Shown here one piece after another: positions 1 through 6,413 of a stretch of DNA of 6,413 bases. The first letter of the stretch is position 1. Each line of letters starts with the position of its first letter. The stretch covers positions 1 through 6,413 of the forward strand of contig DAOWES010000102.1 of NCBI GenBank assembly GCA_030638385.1, given 5' to 3'. Below the pieces are notes generated by a model. The model made no database searches. It saw nothing but the letters and a program-made list of their open reading frames with translations, and had not been told where the DNA came from. The position numbers were made by a program, and so were the translations under genes. The DNA comes from Candidatus Cloacimonadota bacterium (GTDB lineage Bacteria; Cloacimonadota; Cloacimonadia; Cloacimonadales; TCS61).

Positions 1-1
1 A

Positions 2-2968
2 ACTAGATTGCTTACCACTACTCAGGATCTTGGCCAAATTGGCTACGACAATCTTTATGGTTTTGGCCTTTTAGATACCTATAATATGCTCACCAGTACA
101 ATTGTGCCGGAAATTAATATCTCATATCCTGCCGACAATTCCGGATTTAGTAGTTCATTTGATATTTATGGAACTGTAAAAGTAGCACCCTCGGAAGATT
201 TCTTTAGATATTCAGTTACCTACACTACCGAAGATATGCCGGGAAGCGCAGATTGGCTTAATGTGGATCCTACCGAAAATATCTATCATTATGAACAGGT
301 GGAAGATGGCTATTTGGCTACTTTCATTTTGGATGAATTAATGCCGGATGATGTTTATAAAATCAAACTGGAAGTTGTTACTTCTGACCAACAACATTAT
401 AGCGCAATCAGAACTGTGCATATTGATCAAACCCCGCCCGAATTTAAACAAGAATATTCCACATTAATGGAAAGATATAATAATGAATTTAATAATTATT
501 ACATCGGCGCCGTGTTCGATGAGCCAATTAGCTTGGAAGTAATAGATACCGAATACAATACTTCTTATTTCAGTAATTATGCCGATTCCACGCAGATAAT
601 TAATATTCCATATAAAGGGATTAAACAGAGTATTTTGAATTTGAAAGCCACAAATTTAGCCGGCTTATCTACAGAGATAGCAGCTGCTTTTTCATTTGAA
701 AATCTCAATAAAACCATTGATACAAACAGTTTTGAACAAACAGCTTTGGCAAAACAGCTTATTCCCATTCGTCAAACTTATGATTTTGATGGCAATGGAA
801 TTGAAGAGGTTTTGGCGATGGAAGTTCAAGCGGATAGTTCCCGAATTTTAAAAGCGTTTGAATTTGATGGAGATATAGTTCAGCAAAAGAAAATATTCCC
901 TTTTGGAAGTTTTTTCTGGCCTTATGATATTGGAAATCTTGATTTCTCGGAAGTTCATATATTGGGGGTAGAGGCTAATAGTGCTCAAGTCTATGAAGCA
1001 CCTGCCGGGAGTAGCTATCCATCTAATTTGGTTCTAACTGTGAACGATTGTTATGGTGGCTCCTTCATCGATATAAATGGTGATGGCAGAGATGAAATTG
1101 CCTTAATTCAAAATATCACTGTTAACGGATTTACAACAAGAGCAATTACAATTACCGAGAAAGTAAATAATCAATTTAATGTAATCGATACCTTGTATAA
1201 CAGCTCTCCAAGCAGTAGCATGAACACTTTCACAAATTACGTTGAATGTGGGTATTTAGATGATAATAATATCCCGGACGTACTCGCAGCCGATAAAGAT
1301 GGTGATGTGATGATTTTTGAAAATGGTGAACTTATATGGAGTTATCGACTTCCTGTGGGAAATGCCTACTATCTTACAACAGGTGATTTTACCGGTAATG
1401 GGAAAACTGAATTTTGCGTTGGAGGTTTTAATTTTAGTTCTGCAGATGTTGTTAGGAGCTTTAGTTATTTTGCTTTCTTTGGCTACTCTGCCGAACAAGA
1501 AACTTTCATTCCCATCGGCTCTGTTAGTTTTGATAATCTCGAGCAAAAAAATTCTGTAATTTCTACTAATATTGATGACGTGGATGATGATGAAATTATT
1601 ATTTCTGCACCGCCAAATTTATACATTATAGATTATGTTGATAATGAATTTATTCCTATTTGGAAGGGAAATTCAGCAAAAACATTTAATAATATCTTAG
1701 TCGCTATTCCCGGTTCGGAGGGACAGAATCCTAATATTTTATCTTCCTATATAGATGCCGGTATGACTACAAGCTGTATTGTTTCTGCGGCCGAAACATT
1801 TACGGGGCCAAACACTCCAACCGGATTCAAAGCAATTCCTACCGACAGCACTTCAGCCTATCTTAGCTGGGATGAGCATGATTATGATGAAGTGAAAATA
1901 TATCGTAAACACAATGGTAATAGTGTATTGGTGGGAACATCCAACTCTACTGAATTTTATGATGAAAATCTTACCTGTCTCGAAACTTATGAATACAGTA
2001 TAGTTGGCTATGATGAAAGTTTTGATCCACCAAGCAGTAAAAACAGTTTATGGAAAGAGGTAATTCCAAGCCCAATTCCCATGCTTACCAATATAAAGAT
2101 GATTTCACCCTATGAGCTTAAACTAAATTTCTCGGAAAAGCTTAATAATAATTCAATAAACATTAGGCATTTCTCTGTAAATAATGAGATTGGAATTCCG
2201 GCAAGCGTAAATATCATCGAAGAGAAAAAAAGCCTTTTACTTAGCTTTAGTACATTTTTTGAAAATAATTTAAACTATAAAATTGAGATCAATGGTTTAT
2301 TGGGAGAAACCGGAATTGCTATTCCGCAAGCAGAATATGATTTTGATTTTGAAGAAGATATAATTGCCCCAAAAATAATTTCTGCCACGAGTACAGAGCT
2401 TGATTGTGTACGGATATATTTTAGTGAAACGATGATAGATGAGTCGGTTGAAAATATCGATAATTACTTGCCTGTTTTTCCTATCATAGATCATTCAAAT
2501 GAAATTCAAACGATAATTTCCGGAATAGATAGCCACGGTTATTATGTGGATTTGAAACTGAAAGAAAAGCTGAAATATTCCAATCAGAACTATTTTATCA
2601 AGGTTGTGAATGTGCAAGATTTGGCAGGAAATACTATCTCAAACGATGGTAATAAATGTTGTTTCAACTTGACAGATATAATTGATCTAAAACATATGAT
2701 AGTCTATCCTAATCCACTGTATTTAAATGAGTTCAATGAGATTAGATTCGCGAATTTACCATTAGAAAAAAATGGTGCTATTCGTATTTACGATATTGCC
2801 GGTGAGCTAGTGTATGAAGAAAATTTTACACCACTTACTGAACTTAAGAATTATTACAGTTGGAACGCAAAAAATAAAAAAGGTAAGCGCGTTTCATCTG
2901 GTATGTATCTATATTTTATAAAGGTTGGAAATGATTATAAGAAAGGAAAACTTGCAGTTATTCATTAA
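2..2968 (+). CDS. C-terminal part of a secreted subtilisin-like (S8) protease with propeller, FN3, Ig-like and sorting domains; 5' end outside window
   Basis: The frame is open to the left edge, so the TTG at position 8 is not a true start; about 988 codons are visible. Residues below are counted from position 8. Residues 1-27 (DLGQIGYDNLYGFGLLDTYN) match the closing segment of peptidase S8 domains, so the Asp/His/Ser catalytic residues must lie upstream. Residues 33-140 form an Ig-like module ending in DQTPPEF, common in long secreted S8 proteases. FG-GAP/VCBS-like Ca-binding motifs start near 259 (DFDGNGIEEV), 310 (degenerate), 355 (DINGDGRDEI), 416, 460 (DFTGNGKTEF) and 521, suggesting a beta-propeller. 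An FN3 domain spans about 601-690, and two SbsA-like Ig domains span about 692-780 and 783-895. Residues 897-986 start with VYPNP and end with KGKLAVIH, like type-A (T9SS) sorting domains or the related FlgD-like Ig fold. The role inferred is extracellular or surface proteolysis. The domain calls are secure as a style; the protease call rests on a short S8 remnant. Confidence 0.85.
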   Translation, partial: TRLLTTTQDLGQIGYDNLYGFGLLDTYNMLTSTIVPEINISYPADNSGFSSSFDIYGTVKVAPSEDFFRYSVTYTTEDMPGSADWLNVDPTENIYHYEQVEDGYLATFILDELMPDDVYKIKLEVVTSDQQHYSAIRTVHIDQTPPEFKQEYSTLMERYNNEFNNYYIGAVFDEPISLEVIDTEYNTSYFSNYADSTQIINIPYKGIKQSILNLKATNLAGLSTEIAAAFSFENLNKTIDTNSFEQTALAKQLIPIRQTYDFDGNGIEEVLAMEVQADSSRILKAFEFDGDIVQQKKIFPFGSFFWPYDIGNLDFSEVHILGVEANSAQVYEAPAGSSYPSNLVLTVNDCYGGSFIDINGDGRDEIALIQNITVNGFTTRAITITEKVNNQFNVIDTLYNSSPSSSMNTFTNYVECGYLDDNNIPDVLAADKDGDVMIFENGELIWSYRLPVGNAYYLTTGDFTGNGKTEFCVGGFNFSSADVVRSFSYFAFFGYSAEQETFIPIGSVSFDNLEQKNSVISTNIDDVDDDEIIISAPPNLYIIDYVDNEFIPIWKGNSAKTFNNILVAIPGSEGQNPNILSSYIDAGMTTSCIVSAAETFTGPNTPTGFKAIPTDSTSAYLSWDEHDYDEVKIYRKHNGNSVLVGTSNSTEFYDENLTCLETYEYSIVGYDESFDPPSSKNSLWKEVIPSPIPMLTNIKMISPYELKLNFSEKLNNNSINIRHFSVNNEIGIPASVNIIEEKKSLLLSFSTFFENNLNYKIEINGLLGETGIAIPQAEYDFDFEEDIIAPKIISATSTELDCVRIYFSETMIDESVENIDNYLPVFPIIDHSNEIQTIISGIDSHGYYVDLKLKEKLKYSNQNYFIKVVNVQDLAGNTISNDGNKCCFNLTDIIDLKHMIVYPNPLYLNEFNEIRFANLPLEKNGAIRIYDIAGELVYEENFTPLTELKNYYSWNAKNKKGKRVSSGMYLYFIKVGNDYKKGKLAVIH

Positions 2969-3082
2969 GTGATTTTGATGAATATTATTATTAATTTTAT
3001 GGAGATAATACCATATGAATAGCTGATGTTGGGAGTTTGCTCTCGAAGTTTTACCTTCACATTCTAGATTAAGGAGAACATT

Positions 3083-3898
3083 ATGATTTCATTAGATTGG
3101 CAAGAGAGACTAAAAAAAGATTCTATCGATTTTTACGAGAGGAAACTACAAATAAAAGATTACGATATTGATATTATTTATAACGCATATCCTCAAAGAA
3201 TTGATAGCAAAATACCACAAGCTGTTCTTACTTTGGTTGCCAAAACTTTAGCTTCAAAAATTGCCCCCAAAGCAGATGAATACTTAGACTTTTTTGACTA
3301 TATTTATACAAACAAGGGTGAAAACGGGAAAATTATCTTTGCCTACATCATCTCAATAGTAATAAAAAAGAAACCTGAATTTATCTTAAACTATCTTCAA
3401 CAAAAACTCTTTACTATCCAAGATCAAAAAGAGTGTAACCTTTTGATGGACAAAGCAGTAATTCCACTTCTAAAAAAAGATGAGAAAAAATATTTACCAA
3501 TTGTTTTGGAATGGATAAAGAAAGATAATCCAATTTTAATAAACTCGCTCGAACACCTGCTTAATAAGCTGATAAAGATAAACAGTGATTTGATTGAGAT
3601 TATCTTTAAGAAATTGGATATAACCTGGCTATCTCCATCTCATGAAATGTTGATGTTAAATTATAAATTTCTAAAACAAGTTTATAAATTGAAACCTGAT
3701 TTCTACATTAATGTGTTTAAAACATATCAAAATACCAGAAATCCTGATTTTGCAACAATACTATGCGAATCTATCTGCTGTTACGATGAAACAATCGAAG
3801 AGATGGTGAATAATTGGAGTAAAAGCGGAAATATAAAATTGAAAAAAGTCGGCTTGCACGGCCAGAAAATGATCGTTAAATATAAGAAAAAAATATAG
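3083..3898 (+). CDS. Uncharacterised all-helical protein, probably HEAT-like repeats
   Basis: This encodes 271 residues that I cannot assign to a named family. The ATG start is supported by a strong Shine-Dalgarno sequence, AAGGAGA at 3071-3077. There is no signal peptide or convincing membrane span, so the protein is probably cytoplasmic. The sequence is rich in Lys, Ile and Leu and looks like amphipathic helices throughout. A loose motif of the form K-x-P/S-D/E-x-I followed by a hydrophobic helix recurs at about residues 97 (KPEFILNYLQQKL), 136 (KYLPIVLEWI), 167 (NSDLIEIIFKKL) and 204 (KPDFYINVFKTY). The spacing of 31-39 residues is typical of HEAT/ARM-type alpha-solenoids. The tail (about 254-271) is strongly basic. 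Solenoids of this kind usually bind protein or nucleic acid; a DNA-alkylation-repair (AlkD-like) relative is conceivable, but no diagnostic residues are seen. The gene lies 13 nt upstream of greA and is probably co-transcribed with it. Confidence 0.85.
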   Translation: MISLDWQERLKKDSIDFYERKLQIKDYDIDIIYNAYPQRIDSKIPQAVLTLVAKTLASKIAPKADEYLDFFDYIYTNKGENGKIIFAYIISIVIKKKPEFILNYLQQKLFTIQDQKECNLLMDKAVIPLLKKDEKKYLPIVLEWIKKDNPILINSLEHLLNKLIKINSDLIEIIFKKLDITWLSPSHEMLMLNYKFLKQVYKLKPDFYINVFKTYQNTRNPDFATILCESICCYDETIEEMVNNWSKSGNIKLKKVGLHGQKMIVKYKKKI

Positions 3899-3911
3899 AA
3901 GGATATTATAG

Positions 3912-4382
3912 ATGGCAAATTATATAACAAAAGAAGGAATGCAGAGATTAAATAAAAGAATGGCAACTCTCATTGAGGTTCGCTCCAAAGTAATTAAGCA
4001 GGTTGTAGCAGCTCGCGAGATGGGTGATCTAAGTGAAAATGCAGAATATCATGCAGCCAGAGAAAGACAACGAGATATCGAAAATGAGTATAACCATATC
4101 AAACGGCGTATCTCTGAGCTTCAAGTAATTGATGCTTCCAAACTTCCCAAAGATGCTGTCCGATTTGGTGCAAAAGTAACCATGAATGAGCTCAAGAAAG
4201 ATAAAGTTTTGAAAATTCACTTAGTTGGAATTGATGAAGTATATGAAACAGAAGAAGAGTATGAGCGTATGTCTTTTGCCTCGCCCATTGGTAGGCAGAT
4301 GATAGGGAAAAAAGTAGGTCAACACTTTGTGGTAAAAGCTCCTATCGGAGATCGTGAATTTGAAATATTAGAAATAAAATAA
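3912..4382 (+). CDS. greA: Transcription elongation factor GreA
   Basis: GreA enters the secondary channel of stalled, backtracked RNA polymerase and stimulates cleavage of the 3' end of the nascent RNA, so that elongation can resume. The 156 residues match the family's usual length of about 158. Residues 1-75 form the N-terminal antiparallel coiled coil. Its tip carries the hallmark segment REMGDLSENAEYHAA (35-49), in which D39 and E42 are the acidic pair that helps coordinate catalytic Mg in the polymerase active site. Residues 80-156 form the FKBP-like C-terminal domain, with the conserved SPIGRQMIGKKVG stretch (124-136) and a closing VKAPIGDREFEILEI strand pair. The ATG start is preceded by AAGGA at 3899-3903, with 8 nt spacing. 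The gene sits 13 nt after the helical-repeat gene and about 17 nt before the aminopeptidase gene. I see nothing unusual in the protein, and a GreB assignment is less likely given the GreA-type C-terminal domain. Confidence 0.97.
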   Translation: MANYITKEGMQRLNKRMATLIEVRSKVIKQVVAAREMGDLSENAEYHAARERQRDIENEYNHIKRRISELQVIDASKLPKDAVRFGAKVTMNELKKDKVLKIHLVGIDEVYETEEEYERMSFASPIGRQMIGKKVGQHFVVKAPIGDREFEILEIK

Positions 4383-4389
4383 AGTTGAT

Positions 4390-4393
4390 GGAG
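4390..4393 (+). promoter_or_regulatory. Ribosome binding site that decides the aminopeptidase start
   Basis: GGAG is followed by six A residues and then ATG at 4400, an ideal spacing. The upstream in-frame TTG (4385) and ATG (4388) are preceded only by A/T-rich sequence from the end of greA, without a purine-rich Shine-Dalgarno core. ATG 4388 would also overlap this GGAG. Confidence 0.65.
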
Positions 4394-4399
4394 AAAAAA

Positions 4400-5824
4400 A
4401 TGAAAAAAGCTAAAGAATTGATGGATAAACTTTCCTATAGCAGAAAAAGTTTTTGGAAAGAAGCTTCCGAACAAGAAAGAAAAGCTGCTCTCGATTTTAG
4501 CGAAGGCTATAAAACTTTCTTAGATGCAGCTAAAACAGAACGTGAGACAATTAATTTTTATGAAAAACAATTAGCAGAGCGTGGTTATGCAAATATCGAT
4601 GCCGATGCAAAAGGTAAAAAAATATATCGTCTTTCACGTGGTAAAAATGCCGCAATTGCCATTATCGGTAAAAGACCAATTAGCGAAGGTGTGAACCTGA
4701 TCGTTTCTCATGTAGATGCGCCCAGAGTAGATTTAAAGCAAAATCCGCTTATCGAAGATGGTAGCACAAACTTGGGAATTATGAAAACTCACTATTATGG
4801 TGGAATTAAAAAATATCAGTGGATGAGCACTCCTATTGCAATTCACGGTGTATTTGTGAAGCGTAATGGTGAAGTTGTTGAAGTAAGTATTGGCGAAGAC
4901 CCAACTGATCCTGTATTTGTGATGCCGGATATATTGCCTCACTTGGCACGCAAAGTGCAAAGTCCAAAGAAAATCGGCGAAGCTATAGCTGCCGATAATA
5001 TGAAGCTTATCTTTAACTCAATGCCCTATCTTGCAGAAGAGGGTGAAGATGTTAAAAATGCAGTGAAATTGAATGCATTGTATTTGCTTAATGAAAAATA
5101 TGGTGTTACCGAAGCTGATTTCCTTAGTGCAGAACTTCAACTTGTGCCGGCCGGAAAAGCACGTGACTGCGGTATCGATAGAAGCTTTGTGCTGGCTTAT
5201 GGACAAGATGACAGAATTTGTGCATATACATCAGCAGAAGCTCTTTATGCAATTGAAGAAAAAGATTTTGATAAAACAGCAATCGTATATATGGCAGATA
5301 AAGAAGAGATTGGCTCTGAGAGTAATACCGGTGCTAAATCTAACTTTATCATCGATTTCATTGCCGACCTACTTAAGCAAAACAATGAAAACAACGATAG
5401 TAATACATTGCGAAAAACTCTTATTAAAAGCCAAATTCTCTCTGCTGACGTGAATGCCGGTATTAATCCAAATTACCCAAGTATTCATGAGAAAGAAAAT
5501 GCGGTTCATATGGGCTTTGGTGTAGCAATTGCAAAATTCACCGGTTCCGGCGGAAAAGGTGGTTCAAATGATGCCAATGCAGAATTTAACGCTAAGATTT
5601 TTAATATTTTTGATGAAGAAAATATTTTCTGGCAAATCGGCGCTTTGGGAAAAGTTGATGAAGGCGGCGGTGGAACAATTGCCAAATTCATGGCAGAATA
5701 TGGTGCTGAAGTAATTGATTGCGGCCCGGGGATATTAGGAATGCACTCACTTTATGAACTTGCTAGTAAAGCCGATATCTATTCAGCATATCGTGCTTAT
5801 AAAGCATTCTTCCTGAAAGGATAA
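4400..5824 (+). CDS. M18-family metallo-aminopeptidase (aspartyl aminopeptidase / aminopeptidase I type)
   Basis: This is a cytosolic di-zinc aminopeptidase that removes N-terminal residues from peptides; M18 members typically form tetrahedral dodecamers. Starting at ATG 4400 gives 474 residues, normal for the family. All expected active-site positions are present: H104 in SHVDAPRVDLK, D270 in GQDDRICAYTS (bridging metal ligand), the E302-E303 pair in DKEEIGSES (catalytic base plus metal ligand), D350 in SADVNAG, and H449 in GMHSLYE. The order and spacing match characterised M18 enzymes. A Gly-rich segment, GSGGKGGSNDANAE (382-395), lies before the C-terminal His. Alternative in-frame starts are TTG 4385 and ATG 4388, but GGAG at 4390-4393 is correctly spaced only for ATG 4400. 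Specificity (Asp/Glu versus neutral residues) cannot be read reliably. The gene is last in a three-gene unit and is followed by a strong terminator. Confidence 0.95.
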   Translation: MKKAKELMDKLSYSRKSFWKEASEQERKAALDFSEGYKTFLDAAKTERETINFYEKQLAERGYANIDADAKGKKIYRLSRGKNAAIAIIGKRPISEGVNLIVSHVDAPRVDLKQNPLIEDGSTNLGIMKTHYYGGIKKYQWMSTPIAIHGVFVKRNGEVVEVSIGEDPTDPVFVMPDILPHLARKVQSPKKIGEAIAADNMKLIFNSMPYLAEEGEDVKNAVKLNALYLLNEKYGVTEADFLSAELQLVPAGKARDCGIDRSFVLAYGQDDRICAYTSAEALYAIEEKDFDKTAIVYMADKEEIGSESNTGAKSNFIIDFIADLLKQNNENNDSNTLRKTLIKSQILSADVNAGINPNYPSIHEKENAVHMGFGVAIAKFTGSGGKGGSNDANAEFNAKIFNIFDEENIFWQIGALGKVDEGGGGTIAKFMAEYGAEVIDCGPGILGMHSLYELASKADIYSAYRAYKAFFLKG

Positions 5825-5863
5825 TTAAGCGAAGACGTTTATAACGAAATCGAGAGAATATAT

Positions 5864-5897
5864 AAAACGGCGACAATACTCATTGTCGCCGTTTTTT
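5864..5897 (+). terminator. Intrinsic terminator after the aminopeptidase gene, possibly bidirectional
   Basis: A perfect 14-bp inverted repeat runs from 5864-5877 (AAAACGGCGACAAT) to 5882-5895, with a 4-nt loop ACTC (5878-5881), and the T run continues to 5897. The GC-rich stem core followed by six T residues is a textbook Rho-independent terminator, 39 nt after the aminopeptidase stop codon. The A run on the left arm gives four T residues on the minus strand, so it could also stop transcription arriving from the repeat region on the right. Confidence 0.93.
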
Positions 5898-6125
5898 AAT
5901 GTGACGAGATTGGGAAAGAGGAACCACAAAGGCCCGAAAACACTAAGAACACAAAGAATATATGTTATTGTAATTTAGGCAGATACAAAATTATTTTTTA
6001 GGGAACTTCGTGCCTTAGGGATTTCGTGGTGAAAAAAACAAGTTACCACAAAAAGCGTCCTCGTCTTTCTGAGACACTCTTCCTGTTAATCTAACGAAGA
6101 ATCTACTTAAGAATTATGCCTTGAT
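5898..6125. repeat. Intergenic foldback repeat, copy A
   Basis: This 228-nt segment recurs as a direct copy at 6167-6413. By eye the two differ by about 13 substitutions and two 1-nt indels (about 94% identity), plus a 19-nt segment absent here. Inside it, the inverted arms 5923-5947 and 6006-6030 (25 nt each) enclose a 58-nt A/T-rich loop. Read on the minus strand, they pair at 21 of 25 positions, three of them G-U. An outer pair, GACGAG 5903-5908 with CTCGTC 6060-6065, brackets the hairpin. The arms carry short quasi-repeats such as CACAAAG and CACTAAG. No open reading frame, RNA polymerase signal or transposase is visible. It begins directly after the terminator T tract. Confidence 0.92.
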
Positions 6126-6166
6126 CCAAATTGACATTTCGAAGAAGCAACGTGAGAGAATGTCTC

Positions 6167-6413
6167 AATGAGACGAGATGGGAAAAGAGGAACCACAAAG
6201 GCCCGAAAACACTAAGAGCACAAAGAAGATATGTTATTGTAATTTAGGCAGATACAAATTAATTTTTAGGGAACTTCGTGTTTTAGGGATTTCGTGGTGA
6301 AAAAAAACAAGTTACCCCAAAAAGCGATCTCGTCTTTCCACCAGAGGCGGACAAGTCTGAGACACTCTTCCTGCTAATCTAACGAAGAATCTACCTAAGA
6401 ATTATGCCTTGAT
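6167..6413. repeat. Intergenic foldback repeat, copy B, reaching the window edge
   Basis: This is the second direct copy, offset by 269 nt from copy A and ending at the same point (GCCTTGAT) exactly where the window stops, so its true right end is unknown. The inner arms are 6192-6216 and 6274-6298. The outer pair is a perfect 9 bp here (AGACGAGAT 6171-6179 with ATCTCGTCT 6327-6335). A further imperfect pair (11 of 14) joins 6154-6167 with 6358-6371, which suggests the structural unit starts a few bases before the directly repeated part. It contains 19 extra nucleotides at about 6336-6354 compared with copy A. No coding potential is seen. Confidence 0.92.

Larger units (their letters stand above)
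5825..6413. other. 589-nt gene-free region: terminator, two direct repeats and a 41-nt unique spacer
   Basis: Beyond the terminator and the two repeat copies, this stretch holds only a 38-nt leader (5825-5863 minus the stem) and the spacer 6126-6166, which has no recognisable gene. The 13-nt palindrome GTCTCAATGAGAC (6162-6174) spans the junction between the spacer and copy B. I find no tRNA, known riboswitch or credible open reading frame on either strand. Confidence 0.8.

Noticed and set aside
8..10. TTG as the start of the large secreted protein
   Set aside because: The frame continues to the window edge and the first residues are already the end of an S8 domain, so the gene starts far upstream.
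1256..1546. 96-codon minus-strand open frame inside the protease gene
   Set aside because: It lies wholly within a frame with clear domain homology, has no ribosome binding site evidence and reads as a shadow; the other short antisense frames were rejected for the same reason.
2975..3010. Possible promoter (TTGATG with GATAAT) upstream of the helical-repeat gene
   Set aside because: The spacing between the boxes is about 24 nt, too long for a sigma-70 promoter, and such matches are expected by chance in AT-rich DNA.
3031..3044. Small hairpin GGGAG-TTTG-CTCTC after the protease gene as a terminator
   Set aside because: The stem is only 5 bp with a wobble pair, and no T tract follows; the gap 2969-3082 shows no convincing terminator or promoter.
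5073..5453. 126-codon alternative plus-strand frame within the aminopeptidase gene
   Set aside because: It overlaps the stretch encoding the catalytic GQDDR and DKEEIG motifs in the main frame, and its product shows no recognisable pattern.
5898..6413. Possible CRISPR array because of direct repeats
   Set aside because: The repeated units are 228 and 247 nt with only one 41-nt interval; they are not short regular repeats with uniform spacers, and no cas gene is nearby.

Overview
The window is AT-rich and bacterial. It holds the 3' end of a very large secreted protein gene, then a compact plus-strand cluster of three genes closed by a strong terminator, then a non-coding repeat region that runs off the right edge. 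The low GC content suggests Cloacimonadota (Candidatus Cloacimonas-like) or another lineage of the Fibrobacterota-Chlorobiota-Bacteroidota neighbourhood. So does the secreted subtilisin-like protein ending in a type-A sorting / FlgD-like C-terminal domain. This placement is an inference from protein style, not from a marker gene.

Region 1 (2-2968): the open reading frame enters from the left edge. Only the last helix of a peptidase S8 (subtilisin) domain is inside the window. It is followed by an Ig-like domain, a run of FG-GAP/VCBS-type Ca-binding repeats (probably a beta-propeller), a fibronectin type III domain, two Ig-like domains and a C-terminal sorting domain. This is a cell-surface or secreted exoprotease with a long adhesive/structural tail.

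Region 2 (3083-5824): three same-strand genes with gaps of 13 and about 17 nt. They encode an uncharacterised all-helical HEAT-like protein, the transcript cleavage factor GreA, and an M18-family metallo-aminopeptidase with all metal ligands visible. A perfect 14-bp hairpin with a T tract (5864-5897) ends the unit. The layout suggests a housekeeping operon. I see no obvious biochemical link between GreA and the peptidase, and the first gene's role is unknown.

Region 3 (5898-6413): no gene. It contains two direct copies, about 94% identical, of a roughly 230-250 nt element at a 269-nt period. Each copy contains nested inverted repeats that could fold into one long hairpin. Several differences between the copies preserve or restore base pairing. 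Copy B carries an extra 19-nt quasi-palindromic segment. The array may continue beyond the window. This foldback repeat is the least explained part of the window; I see no defence system, CRISPR array or transposase here.
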